Positions 24,608-40,281 of a stretch of 64,000 nucleotides of DNA are shown here, piece after piece. Position 1 is the stretch's first letter; each line of letters opens with the position of its first letter. The notes beneath the pieces are model-generated. The model ran no database searches. It was not told where the DNA came from and saw only the letters and a list, made by a program, of their open reading frames with translations. Position numbers and translations under genes: made by a program. The stretch is from Thalassobaculum fulvum (GTDB lineage Bacteria > Pseudomonadota > Alphaproteobacteria > Thalassobaculales > Thalassobaculaceae): assembly GCF_014652915.1 (NCBI RefSeq), contig NZ_BMZS01000011.1, positions 62,001 through 126,000 on the forward strand, read 5' to 3'.

Positions 24608-25642
24608 CTAAGCGCGCCGGCGCCGGCCGCGCCGCCGCTCACCGTCTTCCCGTGGGTCGCTGTCGGCCAGCCGGCCGCGCTTCGCCCACGGGGTGCCCAG
24701 GATCTCGGTCAGCCGGGTCGCATCCGGCCGGAGGCCGGGGACGTAGCCGGCCAGCGCGTCGGCGATCGCCTTGACGTGCACCGCGGTCGAACCGCAGCAG
24801 CCGCCGACGATCCGGGCGCCGGCATCGCGGGCGAGGCGCGCATAGGCGGCCATCGCTTCGGGGGTGCCGTCGTAGACGATCCGGCCGTCGACATATTGCG
24901 GGATGCCGCAGTTGCCCTTGGCGATCACCACGGCAGCGGGATCGGCGGCGGTGATGCCGAGGACGGTGTCGATCAGCTCGGCCGGCCCGACCCCGCAATT
25001 GGCGCCGATCGCGGCCGGCCGCGGGGTCAGGCCCCGGGCGAAGTCCGCGAAGCCGTCCGGCGTCAGCCCCATCATGGTGCGGCCGTTGGTGTCGAACGTC
25101 ATGGTGACCACCAACGGCAGCCCGGTGCGGGCGGCGCCGGCGACCGCGGCCGTCACCTCCTCGGGGGCCGACATGGTCTCGATCCACAGCAGGTCGACGC
25201 CGCCCTCGGCCAGGCCGGCGGCCTGCTCGGCGAACGCCTCGACACCTTCCGCGGGGGTGAGGGCGCCGAGCGGGACGAACAGCTCGCCGGTCGGTCCGAT
25301 CGAGCCGGCCACCAGGACCCGCCGGCCGGCACGCCCGGCGAAAGCGTCGGCCTCGGCCCGGGCGATGCGGGCGGCGGCGGCGTTCAGCTCGGCGACCCGG
25401 TCCTGGGCGTGGTGCAGCTTCAGGCGATGGCGGGAGCCGCCGAAGCTGTTGGTCAGCACGATGTCGGAGCCGGCCTCAAGGAAGCCGCGGTGGACCGCGG
25501 CCACCCGGTCCGGGTGCTCGACGTTCCAGAGTTCCGGGGAGTCGCCGGTCTCCAGGCCGAGGGCGAACAGGTTGGTGCCCATCGCGCCGTCGGCGATCAG
25601 GTGGCCGCGCTCGGCCAGCAGGGCGGTCAGGCAGTCGGTCAC
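24608..25642 (-). CDS. homocysteine S-methyltransferase family protein (betaine-type, BmtA-like)
   Basis: The 344-residue protein is a zinc-dependent methyltransferase barrel. The zinc ligands are Cys216 in IGANCGVGP and Cys282-Cys283 in IVGGCCGSTA. The N-terminal substrate region is LIADGAMGTNLFALGLETG, then TNSFGGSRHRLKLH and GSIGPTGELFVPLG. This pattern fits the alphaproteobacterial betaine-homocysteine methyltransferase group, which makes methionine from glycine betaine. Other methyl donors such as S-methylmethionine are possible. The GTG start has GAGGGA 9 bases ahead. The C-terminal tail is Arg-rich (DGERRRGRRRRA), an odd extension. The gene follows the DUF1289 gene by 16 bases. Confidence 0.82.
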   Translation of the reverse strand: MTDCLTALLAERGHLIADGAMGTNLFALGLETGDSPELWNVEHPDRVAAVHRGFLEAGSDIVLTNSFGGSRHRLKLHHAQDRVAELNAAAARIARAEADAFAGRAGRRVLVAGSIGPTGELFVPLGALTPAEGVEAFAEQAAGLAEGGVDLLWIETMSAPEEVTAAVAGAARTGLPLVVTMTFDTNGRTMMGLTPDGFADFARGLTPRPAAIGANCGVGPAELIDTVLGITAADPAAVVIAKGNCGIPQYVDGRIVYDGTPEAMAAYARLARDAGARIVGGCCGSTAVHVKAIADALAGYVPGLRPDATRLTEILGTPWAKRGRLADSDPREDGERRRGRRRRA

Positions 25643-25658
25643 GATCGGGTTCCCTCGC

Positions 25659-25970
25659 TCACGGATCGCGGCTCCCGGTAGTGCCGGCGTCCAGGGTGCC
25701 GGCGTCCAGCCGGGCCTGCCGGCGCCGCGTGACCCGCCGGCGGTCCTGGCCGGCGGCACCCTGGCGCTCGCGCAGGCGCTCCAGCACCTCGAGGCGCTGC
25801 GGATCGCCGTAGCGCGCCCAGTGCGCGATCTCCTCGATGGTGCGCCAGCACCCGAGGCAGAACCTGGTCTCGCGATCGATCTGGCACACCCCGACGCACG
25901 GGCTGGCGATGGTGCGCGGGACGTCGGCCGACGGTGCGGGAGCGGATGGCGCGGGCGGCGGGGTCGTCAT
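25659..25970 (-). CDS. DUF1289 domain protein
   Basis: The 103-residue protein carries the DUF1289 core: SPCVGVCQIDRETRFCLGCW followed by RTIEEIAHWARYGD. Four cysteines are in the order CxxxC...CxxC, which suggests an iron-sulfur or zinc site. Such proteins are small, cytoplasmic and often encoded next to other enzymes, with no agreed function. The tail is rich in Arg, Gln and Ala. The start at MTTPPPAP was preferred; a GTG 12 bases earlier is also possible, and no clear ribosome-binding site decides. It is followed closely by the homocysteine methyltransferase gene, so co-transcription is likely. Confidence 0.8.
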   Translation of the reverse strand: MTTPPPAPSAPAPSADVPRTIASPCVGVCQIDRETRFCLGCWRTIEEIAHWARYGDPQRLEVLERLRERQGAAGQDRRRVTRRRQARLDAGTLDAGTTGSRDP

Positions 25971-26011
25971 GAGCCAGGACACTAGGGGGATTCGGGGAGA
26001 AGTTCTCCAAC

Positions 26012-26042
26012 GAAAAACGACGCCGACGGTTCCGTCGGCGTC
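26012..26042 (-). terminator. intrinsic terminator after the DJ-1-like gene
   Basis: On the minus strand GACGCCGACGG pairs perfectly with CCGTCGGCGTC around a tiny loop and is followed by GTTTTTCG. It lies 66 bases after the stop of the DJ-1-like gene and separates it from the DUF1289 operon. Confidence 0.85.
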
Positions 26043-26107
26043 GCTTCGATCGTTTCTTCAGGGCCGGCCCGCTGGGGCCGGCTGCCGGCCGTCAGGCGGC
26101 CCGGATA

Positions 26108-26680
26108 TCAGGCAGCCTGGGCGTCGGCCTCGCGCTCGTAGGCGGCGACCACCTCGATGAACCGGTCCATCGCCTCGCGGACACCCTCGGCACCGTTGGC
26201 GGTGACCAGCGAGCCCTCGACCACGACCGGGGTCTCCTCCCAGCTGGCGCCGGCGGCCTCGAGCTCGGCCCGGACGTCCTCGCTGGACGTCACGGTGCGG
26301 CCCTTGGCGACCTCGTTCACGACCAGGAGCTTGCCGGCGTCGCCGATCACGGCGACCGGCATCGAGGCGCGCATGAACGCCTTCAGCACGCGCTTGGCAT
26401 GCGGATCCTCGGCCAGCTTCTCGACCGCGCGGAACCCGCCCGGGACCACCAGGCCGTCGAAGTCGACCGCGAGGGTCTCGGCCAGGTCGACGTCGACCGG
26501 GAAGAAGTGCCCCCAGGACCCCTCGTACCAGCCGTTGACCAGCCCGTTGGCGCGCGACACCACCTTGGTGACCGCACCGGCTTCGATCAGCTTCTTCTGC
26601 GGCTCGGTGAATTCGATCTCGTCGAAACCATTGGCAAGCATGACGGCAATGACGCGTCCGGCGAGCGGCTTATCGGCCAT
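26108..26680 (-). CDS. DJ-1/PfpI-family protein lacking the nucleophile cysteine
   Basis: The 190-residue protein has the DJ-1/PfpI fold. VIAVMLANGFDEIEFTEPQK is the first strand with the conserved Glu, and DFDGLVVPGGFRAVEKLAED and the C-terminal VTANGAEGVREAMDRFIEV are typical of the family. The nucleophile elbow normally reads AAICHGP or similar, but here it is AVIGDAGKLLVV, so the active Cys is missing. Hydrolase, glyoxalase or deglycase activity by the usual mechanism is therefore unlikely; a binding or chaperone role is possible. An AGGAGG site precedes the ATG by 6 bases, and an intrinsic terminator follows the gene, so it is a single-gene unit. Confidence 0.8.
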   Translation of the reverse strand: MADKPLAGRVIAVMLANGFDEIEFTEPQKKLIEAGAVTKVVSRANGLVNGWYEGSWGHFFPVDVDLAETLAVDFDGLVVPGGFRAVEKLAEDPHAKRVLKAFMRASMPVAVIGDAGKLLVVNEVAKGRTVTSSEDVRAELEAAGASWEETPVVVEGSLVTANGAEGVREAMDRFIEVVAAYEREADAQAA

Positions 26681-26759
26681 ACAGAACCTCCTCTCGATGT
26701 TATGGCGTCGCGCCGAAATACGAAGCCAAAGCGGCTCTCAGGCGCGAGCAACGCGCAGG

Positions 26760-26778
26760 CTGACCGGGGTCCGGTCAG
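26760..26778 (-). terminator. possible hairpin terminator after the MFS gene
   Basis: A perfect 8-base stem (CTGACCGG with CCGGTCAG, 3-base loop) lies 61 bases after the MFS stop on the minus strand. It has no T-run, so it could terminate weakly or only protect the RNA end. Confidence 0.3.
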
Positions 26779-26838
26779 CGGGGCGCGTGTATGACGGGAA
26801 CTCGAAGGCGCCTGACTTAGCGCCTGCGGTGCCGGATT

Positions 26839-28215
26839 TCAAGTCCGATCGGGGGGAGGCCGCGACACCATGCCGCGCTCGGCGTCGGCGCTCTCCCCGG
26901 AACCGGCACTCTCCGGTGCGGCGGGAGCATCCGGTGCCGATTCGCCGGCGACCGACCCCTCGGTGTCCCCGACGTGGCCGTCCGTTGCCTCGGCATCCGA
27001 CCGCGGGTCCAGGGCGCCGAGCGCCGGCGAGGTCCCAGGGGTCGCGACGAAGTCGGTCTTCTCCTCCGAGGTGGGGGACGCGCGCGCCCGCATTCGGAGC
27101 ACCACGAAGCCCGAGAAACCCAGATAGACGAGGGATATGTACGGGAACAGCAGGTCGGTCTCGGCCACGCCGGTCGCCCAGGACGCGATCACCGGGCCGG
27201 CGATCGCCCCGAGGGCGTATACCATCAGCATGCCGGACGACGCCTCCACGAACCCGTCCGGCTCGACGAAGTCGTTCATGTGCGCGACCGACAGCGAATA
27301 GACCGGCATGGCGGTCAGCCCGAACAGGAACGCGCCGACGTAGAGGCCGGGGGCGAACAGCCCGGCTACCGTCGGCAGGAGCGCACCGGTCAGCACCACC
27401 CCGCCGGCCGCCAGCAGGATCACCCGGCGCCGGTCGGTGCGGTCCGACAGCTTGCCGAGCGGGTACTGCCCGATGGCGCCGCCGAGCACCACCAGGCTCA
27501 TGAAGGTGGCGACGCCGTTCACGTCGAGCCCGCCGGAGGTGGCGAACAGCGGCGCCAGCGACCAGAACGCGCCGTTGCCGAGTCCGACGGTGAAGGCGCC
27601 GATGAAGCCGACCGGCGAGATCCGGTACAGCCGCGCGAACCGGACCTTCGTGCTCTGCAGCGGCGCCGGCGCCAGGGCGGTGGTCAGCGCTACCGGCAGG
27701 GCCGCCAGCGAGACCAGGATCGATGCCAGCGCGAACGGCGGGAACGAGCCCGGGTCGTACAGCGTCAGCAGCATCTGGCCGGCCATGATCACGGTCAGGT
27801 TGATGACCGTGTAGATCGACATGACCGTGCCGCGGGTCTCGTTGGTGGCGCGTTCGTTCAGCCAGCTCTCGATGACCATGTAGAGGATCGCGAAGGCGAA
27901 TCCGGTCAGCGCGCGCAGCGGCCACCATGCCCAGGGCTCGGTGATCATGGCGTGGGCCAGCGCCACCGTCGACGCCAGGGCGGCCGCCGCCGTGAAGGTC
28001 CGGATGTGTCCGACCCGGCCGACCACCACGGGGCCGTACAGGCAGCCGAGCGCGAAGCCGAGGAAATAGGCCGACCCCATCACGCCGATCGAGACCGGGC
28101 TGAACGCCTCGATCTCGGCGCGCAACGGCAGCAGCGTTCCCTGCAGGCCGTTGCCCATCAGCAGCAGGGCCACGCTGGCCAGCAATGCCCCGACCGGGGC
28201 AACCACCTTCATCAT
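26839..28215 (-). CDS. MFS transporter
   Basis: The 458-residue inner-membrane protein has the 12-helix major facilitator layout. The loop 2-3 region is GSAYFLGFALGCLYGPVVVGRVGH, and the MFS loop motif recurs as GAIGQYPLGKLSDRTDRRRV in the second half. IESWLNERATNETRGTVMSIY is characteristic of the YcaD-like subfamily. The last about 80 residues are a disordered, acidic and proline-rich tail (DAEATDGHVGDTEGSVAGES), an uncommon addition. The substrate is unknown. It is divergent from the tandem unknown pair that follows on the plus strand, sharing a promoter region of about 200 bases. Confidence 0.88.
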   Translation of the reverse strand: MMKVVAPVGALLASVALLLMGNGLQGTLLPLRAEIEAFSPVSIGVMGSAYFLGFALGCLYGPVVVGRVGHIRTFTAAAALASTVALAHAMITEPWAWWPLRALTGFAFAILYMVIESWLNERATNETRGTVMSIYTVINLTVIMAGQMLLTLYDPGSFPPFALASILVSLAALPVALTTALAPAPLQSTKVRFARLYRISPVGFIGAFTVGLGNGAFWSLAPLFATSGGLDVNGVATFMSLVVLGGAIGQYPLGKLSDRTDRRRVILLAAGGVVLTGALLPTVAGLFAPGLYVGAFLFGLTAMPVYSLSVAHMNDFVEPDGFVEASSGMLMVYALGAIAGPVIASWATGVAETDLLFPYISLVYLGFSGFVVLRMRARASPTSEEKTDFVATPGTSPALGALDPRSDAEATDGHVGDTEGSVAGESAPDAPAAPESAGSGESADAERGMVSRPPPDRT

Positions 28216-28334
28216 TGTTCAGCCTCGGATCCCCATCGCCGGAAGTGTGCCGCGCCCGGCCGGCGTCTGGAACCCCCCTGGCGGGCGGCGTGGCCGGCAG
28301 GCCGGTCCCGCCCGGTACCGAGCCCCTTTGTGCT

Positions 28335-28363
28335 TTGCGTAAAATGTTGCTAAAAGATTTATC
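28335..28363 (+). promoter_or_regulatory. candidate promoter of the tandem unknown genes
   Basis: TTGCGT is followed after 17 bases by TTTATC in an AT-rich island that stands out from its GC-rich surroundings. It lies about 60 bases before the first gene of the pair. Confidence 0.45.
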
Positions 28364-28422
28364 AAGAACCGCGAAAAGCGGGGCTCGGACCCGAAACCGG
28401 TGGTCCGGGAGTGGGGAAAGCG

Positions 28423-29502
28423 ATGCCGGACGCGATGCGGCCAGGGTCGGTGATAGCCGACTACGACCGCGATTCCATCCATACCTTGCCGTTGACGGTG
28501 CTGCCGGTCTCGAACGCCGCGCTCAGCCGCGCGCGGCTGATCCGGAACCACCGCCTGGAGACCCGGGTCGAGCTGTTCCGCGAGACCGGCATCGGCTCCG
28601 GCCAGATCGCCATCGACGAGATTCCCGACTTCTTCACGGGCGACGTCGCGGCGCTGCACGACGACATGGCGCTGCTGCGACGAATCGGCCAGCTGCCGGC
28701 GCTCGACCCGTATACCCTGCGGATCGGCCTGCGCCAGGCCGGGGTCGACGTGCTGAGCCTGGAAGCCCTCCAGCTCTCGCCGGCCAAGCGGGCCGAGCTG
28801 CTGCCGCTGATGCGCAACATCACGCGTCCGCTGATCGTCCACCTGTACGGCGACGGCCGGGCGGCGGCCGACGACCTGGACGGCATCATCCGACTGATAG
28901 CATACCCGGATACCCCCAGGGTCCGGGCCCGCATCCGGTCGATGGCCGAGGCGCTGCAGATCAGCGTCGACGCCCTGCCGGACATGCTGGAGGACTACGG
29001 CGACACCTACCTGGCGCTGTCCTACTACCGCAGCTACTTCCAGTACGCGCTGCCGGTGATCGGCCGGATCCTGGAGTGGATGCGCGAGGTCAGGACCGAG
29101 TCGTTCCTGCGGACCGACGCCAACGCCCAGCGGACGTTCCAGCAGGTCGAGGACGTGCTGGCCCACGTCACCGGTTCGGTGACCCGCCGGTTCGAGGGCT
29201 TCGACCGGCATACCGTGGTCAACTGGGACCGGGTGACGGTCGGCACCTTCGCCCAGGTGCGCGAGCTGATCTCGCAGCACCAGCAGTCGCTCGCCGCCGT
29301 CCTGTGCGGGCTGACCGTGAAGATCTACGAGTGGGAGCAGCGGTTCCCGAACGGCGGCGGCAGCCCCGACAAGCGGGCCGAGTTCGTGGCCACCGACCTG
29401 CGGCCGGGACTCGACGGGCTGTGGGCGCTGGAGCGCCGGGCGCCGCGTTTCGAGGCCGGCCTGGCCGCGCCCGGTCAGCGCCGCAGCGGCGGCACTGCGT
29501 AG
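28423..29502 (+). CDS. unknown protein, first of a tandem paralog pair
   Basis: I do not recognise this 359-residue protein. It is soluble, has no signal peptide or membrane helix, and looks largely helical. Strong blocks shared with the next gene are IADYDRDSIHTLPLTVLP, RARLIRNHRLETRVELFRET, EDYGDTYLALSYYRSY, LRTDANAQRTFQQVE and the C-terminal KIYEWEQRFPNGGGSP with DLRPGLDGLW. No catalytic motif is obvious. The ATG at MPDAMRPGS was chosen because it aligns with the paralog's MPDASQPVS; a GTG lies 12 bases upstream. A promoter-like AT-rich island precedes it. The two copies share 50 of 60 residues in the block beginning ADYDRDSIH, so they arose by duplication. Confidence 0.6.
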   Translation: MPDAMRPGSVIADYDRDSIHTLPLTVLPVSNAALSRARLIRNHRLETRVELFRETGIGSGQIAIDEIPDFFTGDVAALHDDMALLRRIGQLPALDPYTLRIGLRQAGVDVLSLEALQLSPAKRAELLPLMRNITRPLIVHLYGDGRAAADDLDGIIRLIAYPDTPRVRARIRSMAEALQISVDALPDMLEDYGDTYLALSYYRSYFQYALPVIGRILEWMREVRTESFLRTDANAQRTFQQVEDVLAHVTGSVTRRFEGFDRHTVVNWDRVTVGTFAQVRELISQHQQSLAAVLCGLTVKIYEWEQRFPNGGGSPDKRAEFVATDLRPGLDGLWALERRAPRFEAGLAAPGQRRSGGTA

Positions 29503-29589
29503 TTCTACGAATGGCGATATAAATAAAAGAAACCTAAAATTTTCGGCATATTCCGTTCAACCGACCCTGCGGGCCAGGGAAGGGACGAG

Positions 29590-30660
29590 ATGCCGGACGC
29601 CAGCCAGCCCGTATCGACGATCGCCGACTACGACCGGGACTCGATCCACATCCTGCCGTTGTCGGTCCTGCCGCTCGGCACCCATGCGCTCGCCCGCGCC
29701 CGGTTGATCCGGAACCACCGCCTGGAAACCCGGGTCGAGCTGTTCCGCGAGACCGGCGGCGGCTCCGGCCAGATCGCCGTCGACGAGGTGCCGGACTTCT
29801 TCCCGGGCGACGCCGCGGCCCTGGCCGGCGACCTGGCGTTGCTGCGCCGGCTCGGCGAGCTGCCGGCCTTCGACCCCTACACGCTCCGCATCGGGCTCCG
29901 CCGGGCCGGCGTGAACGTGCTCGACCTCGACGCCCTGCAGCTGTCGCCGGCCAGGCGGGCCGAGCTGCGGCCCTTGATGAGCGGTATCACCCGGCCGCTG
30001 GTGGCCCATCTGTACGGTGCCGCCGGGCGCGCCGGCGACGGCATCGACGCGTTCGCGCGGGCCATCGAGAACCCGGCCACGCCGGCGGTGCGTCGCCGGA
30101 TCATGGCGATGGCGGCGGCGCTGCGGGTCGGCCCGGATGCGCTGCCGGGCCTGATCGAGGACTACGGCGACACCTATCTGGCGCTGTCCTACTATCGCGG
30201 CTACCTGATGCACGCGCTGCCGGTCGTGGGGCGGATTCTCGGCTGGATCCGGGAGGTCAGGCTCGAGTCGTTCCTGCGCACCGATCCCAACGTGCAGCGC
30301 TCGTTCCAGCGGGTCGAGGGCCTGCTGAACCTGATCACCACGTCGGTGACCCGGCGCTTCAACGACTTCGACCGCCAGAGGGTGATGGACTGGGGTTCGG
30401 TGACGATCGACTCGTTCGAAGCCGTCCGCCGGATGGTCTCCACGCACCAGGATTCGCTGGCGCGCGTGCTGTGCGGGCTCACCGTGAAGATCCACGAGTG
30501 GGAGCAGCGATTCCCGAACGGCGGCGGCAGCCCGGAGAAGCGGGCCGACTTCGTGATCTCCGATCTCAGGCCCGGTCTTGACACGCTGTGGCGGATCGAA
30601 AGCGACGCCGCCCGTCGCGGCGTCCCGAACCGGGCGGACGAGGGACGCGCGGCGGCCTGA
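29590..30660 (+). CDS. unknown protein, second of a tandem paralog pair
   Basis: This 356-residue protein is the paralog of the preceding gene and belongs to the same unrecognised family. The same blocks occur in the same order: IADYDRDSIHILPLSVLP, RARLIRNHRLETRVELFRET, LDPYTLRIGLRRAGVNVL, EDYGDTYLALSYYRGY, SVTRRFNDFDRQRVMDWG and KIHEWEQRFPNGGGSP. The centre (VAHLYGAAGRAGDGID) is the most diverged part. It is cytoplasmic by appearance. An 87-base AT-richer gap separates the genes; a separate promoter there is possible but I could not define one. The function is unknown; the conserved charged and aromatic blocks suggest a binding site rather than structural repeats. Confidence 0.6.
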   Translation: MPDASQPVSTIADYDRDSIHILPLSVLPLGTHALARARLIRNHRLETRVELFRETGGGSGQIAVDEVPDFFPGDAAALAGDLALLRRLGELPAFDPYTLRIGLRRAGVNVLDLDALQLSPARRAELRPLMSGITRPLVAHLYGAAGRAGDGIDAFARAIENPATPAVRRRIMAMAAALRVGPDALPGLIEDYGDTYLALSYYRGYLMHALPVVGRILGWIREVRLESFLRTDPNVQRSFQRVEGLLNLITTSVTRRFNDFDRQRVMDWGSVTIDSFEAVRRMVSTHQDSLARVLCGLTVKIHEWEQRFPNGGGSPEKRADFVISDLRPGLDTLWRIESDAARRGVPNRADEGRAAA

Positions 30661-31987
<1,327 letters not shown>

Positions 31988-32030
31988 TCCCTCGGTCGGT
32001 TCCGGTCCGGCCGGTCGCCCCGGCCGCCGG

Positions 32031-32059
32031 TTGCTCTGGACTGGGCCGGACCGTAGAGT
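32031..32059 (+). promoter_or_regulatory. candidate promoter for the sucCD-sucAB-lpdA block
   Basis: TTGCTC is followed after 17 bases by TAGAGT, in the gap between mdh and sucC. It would allow the downstream TCA genes to be transcribed separately from mdh. Confidence 0.4.
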
Positions 32060-32071
32060 AAAGCGCCCTTC

Positions 32072-32199
32072 ATGCGACCCGGAAGCGACATGGCCGACGC
32101 GCCCGTAACCGACGACGCAGAGTGCAGGGAGGAGGCCGGCGTCGCGGCCGTCCGGGCGGTCGCCGCGGCGGGCGCCTGCAACACGATGAGCGGGGAACC

Positions 32200-32203
<4 letters not shown>
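32072..32203 (+). CDS. possible small ORF coupled to sucC
   Basis: A 43-codon frame lies between mdh and sucC; its TGA overlaps the sucC ATG as ATGA, which would couple translation. An internal ATG (MADAPVTDD) with GGAAG 4 bases upstream gives a 37-residue alternative. The peptide is acidic at first, then Ala/Val-rich ([19 protein letters not shown]). No family is recognised. The ATGA overlap and position are suggestive, but high GC content makes open frames common by chance, so this is only a possible gene. Confidence 0.3.
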
Positions 32204-33368
<1,165 letters not shown>

Positions 33369-33369
<1 letters not shown>

Positions 33370-34244
33370 TGGCGGTCCTGGTCGACGAGAACACGAAGGT
33401 CATCTGCCAGGGCTTCACCGGCAGCCAGGGAACCTTCCATTCCGAGCAGGCCATCAAGTACGGCACCAGGATGGTCGGCGGCGTGACTCCGGGCAAGGGC
33501 GGTCAGACCCACCTCGACCTGCCGGTGTTCAACACCGTGCACGAGGCGGTCGCCAAGACCGGCGCCAACGCCAGCGTGATCTACGTGCCGCCGCCGTTCG
33601 CCGCCGACTCGATCCTGGAAGCGGTCGACGCCGAGATCCCGCTGGTGATCTGCATCACCGAGGGCATCCCGGTGCTCGACATGCTGAAGGTCAAGCGCGC
33701 GCTGTGCGGCACCAGGACCCGGCTGATCGGCCCGAACTGCCCGGGCGTGATCACCCCGGACGCCTGCAAGATCGGCATCATGCCGGGCCACATCCACAAG
33801 CGCGGCAAGATCGGCATCGTGTCGAAGTCCGGCACCCTGACCTACGAGGCGGTGGCGCAGACCACGGCGGCCGGGCTCGGCCAGTCGACCTGCGTCGGCA
33901 TCGGCGGCGACCCGGTCAACGGCACCAGCTTCATCGACGTGCTCGAGATGTTCCTTGCCGACGACGAGACCCAGGGCATCATCATGATCGGCGAGATCGG
34001 CGGCTCGGCCGAGGAAGAAGCCGCGGAGTTCCTCAAGGGGTCCAAGGTCAAGAAGCCGGTGGCGGGGTTCATCGCCGGCGTGACCGCCCCTCCGGGGCGC
34101 CGGATGGGCCATGCCGGGGCGATCATCGCCGGCGGCAAGGGCGGCGCCGCCGACAAGATGGAGGCCATGCGCTCGGCCGGCATCAAGGTGTCGGATTCGC
34201 CGGCCCGTCTCGGCGAGACGATGCTCGCCGCGATGCAGGGCTGA
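33369..34244 (+). CDS. sucD: succinyl-CoA synthetase alpha subunit
   Basis: The alpha subunit binds CoA and carries the phosphohistidine. The 291-residue protein has the CoA-binding Rossmann start [18 protein letters not shown], then [44 protein letters not shown] and [15 protein letters not shown]. His248 in [15 protein letters not shown] is the phosphorylated residue. It is coupled to sucC by a one-base overlap. A GC-rich hairpin lies 23 bases downstream, before sucA. The length and motifs are standard. Confidence 0.97.
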
Positions 34245-34267
34245 GCGGGTACGGGATGATACGGAGA

Positions 34268-34288
34268 GGGCGGGACGAGGTCCCGCCC
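34268..34288 (+). terminator. hairpin between sucD and sucA
   Basis: GGGCGGGAC pairs with GTCCCGCCC around a 3-base loop, followed by only TTGAT. It may partly terminate or stabilise the sucCD transcript, setting different levels of sucCD and sucA. Confidence 0.4.
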
Positions 34289-34431
34289 TTGATCCGTCGG
34301 GCGGATGCGACGACCATTTACGGCGGAGTCGGGCATAACCGACCCGTGGTTGGGACACCGGCAGTGCCGGTTGCCGGATCGGCCGGGAGGGACGGCACCG
34401 GTCCGGGCTTGACGAGAGGCGGTGAGCGCTC

Positions 34432-37338
<2,907 letters not shown>

Positions 37339-37415
37339 GCGGCAAACCAACCTTCGGGGCGGGCGGCCGCGGCCGCCCGTCGGCTTCCGAACGACAGACG
37401 AGAGGCGCATAGGCG

Positions 37416-38711
37416 ATGGCGACGCAGATCACCGTTCCGGCACTTGGCGAATCCGTGTCCGAGGCGACGGTCGCGAAATGGATGAAGGCGGCCGGCGACG
37501 CCGTGCAGGCGGACGAGCCGCTGGTCGAGCTGGAGACCGACAAGGTCACCCTCGAGGTCAACGCCCCGGCCTCCGGCGTGCTGATCGAGATCGCCGCCAA
37601 GGAAGGCGCCGAGGTCGAGGTCGGCGCCCTGCTCGGCACCATCGACGAGACCGCCAAGGCCGCGGCCAAGAAACCGGAGGCGCCCAAGGAAACCCCCAAG
37701 GAGGCGCCGAAGGCGGCTGCCCCGGCCGAGGCCCCCAAGGAAGCCCCGAAGCCGGCGGCTCCGGCGCCCGCTCCGGCCGCTGCCGCCGGCAGCCACGACG
37801 TCAAGACGCTGTCGCCGGCGGTGCGCAAGCTGGTCGAGGACAACGACCTGGATCCCTCGAAGATCAAGCCGACCGGCAAGGACGGCCGGCTGGTCAAGGA
37901 GGACGTGCAGAAGGCGATCGAGGCCGGCACCGCCAAGCGCACCTACTCGGCGGCCCCGGCCGCCGGCGCTTCGCCCGCCCCGGCCGGCCCGCTGCCGCCG
38001 CGCCCGGAGGACCCGCGCGAGGAGCGGGTGAAGATGACCCGGCTGCGCCAGGCCATCGCCCGGCGCCTGAAGGACGCCCAGAACACCGCGGCCATGCTGA
38101 CCACCTTCAACGAGGTGGACATGACCAACGTCATGGCACTCAGGGCCGAGTACAAGGACGTGTTCGAGAAGAAGCACGGCGTGAAGCTCGGCTTCATGAG
38201 CTTCTTCGTGAAGGCCGCGATCGCCGCGCTGCAGGAACTGCCGGCGGTCAACGCCGAGATCTACGGCGACGAGATCGTCTACAAGAACTTCTACGACATC
38301 GGCGTCGCGGTCGGCACGCCGCAGGGCCTGGTGGTGCCGATCGTGCGCGACGCCGACCAGCTGTCGTTCGCCGGCGTCGAGAAGGCCATCAACGAGCTCG
38401 GCGTCAAGGCCCGCGACGGCAAGCTGAGCCTGGCCGAGATGCAGGGCGGCACCTTCACGATCTCGAACGGCGGGGTGTACGGCTCGCTGATGTCGACGCC
38501 GATCCTGAACCCGCCGCAGTCCGGCATCCTGGGCATGCACAAGATCCAGCAGCGCCCGATGGCGGTCGGCAAGGCGGTCGAGATCCGGCCGATGATGTAT
38601 CTGGCGCTGAGCTACGACCACCGGATCGTCGACGGCCGCGAGGCGGTGACCTTCCTGGTGCGGATCAAGGACGCGATCGAGGATCCGCGGCGCCTGCTGC
38701 TGGACCTGTGA
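37416..38711 (+). CDS. sucB: dihydrolipoyllysine-residue succinyltransferase (E2)
   Basis: SucB is the E2 core of the 2-oxoglutarate dehydrogenase complex. One N-terminal lipoyl domain carries the modified Lys43 in [11 protein letters not shown]. An Ala/Pro/Lys linker (about 80-125) follows, then the peripheral-subunit-binding domain ([19 protein letters not shown]). The catalytic domain (from about 205) ends in [17 protein letters not shown], where His402 and Asp406 are the catalytic pair. At 431 residues it is typical of 2-oxoglutarate E2 with one lipoyl domain. It follows sucA by 77 bases, which contain a GC-rich palindrome, and lpdA comes 36 bases later. Confidence 0.97.
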   Translation: MATQITVPALGESVSEATVAKWMKAAGDAVQADEPLVELETDKVTLEVNAPASGVLIEIAAKEGAEVEVGALLGTIDETAKAAAKKPEAPKETPKEAPKAAAPAEAPKEAPKPAAPAPAPAAAAGSHDVKTLSPAVRKLVEDNDLDPSKIKPTGKDGRLVKEDVQKAIEAGTAKRTYSAAPAAGASPAPAGPLPPRPEDPREERVKMTRLRQAIARRLKDAQNTAAMLTTFNEVDMTNVMALRAEYKDVFEKKHGVKLGFMSFFVKAAIAALQELPAVNAEIYGDEIVYKNFYDIGVAVGTPQGLVVPIVRDADQLSFAGVEKAINELGVKARDGKLSLAEMQGGTFTISNGGVYGSLMSTPILNPPQSGILGMHKIQQRPMAVGKAVEIRPMMYLALSYDHRIVDGREAVTFLVRIKDAIEDPRRLLLDL

Positions 38712-38747
38712 GCGACGCCCCGCAACGATTTCGACTCCGAGGAAACG

Positions 38748-40157
<1,410 letters not shown>

Positions 40158-40281
40158 GGCGAGGCCCCTTAGTCGCTTCCGCCGTTTGCGGTACTCTGCT
40201 GCACTCGAATCGGGCCGACGTCGCCGGAAGGACGACCGTCGCCCGCTTCGGCGCAAAGCCGTGAGGGCGGGCCGCTGAGCG

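Noticed and set aside
37361-37379. GGGCGGCC-type palindrome between sucA and sucB as a terminator
   Set aside because: There is no T-run, and sucB must be co-expressed with sucA; such palindromes are frequent in this GC-rich DNA.
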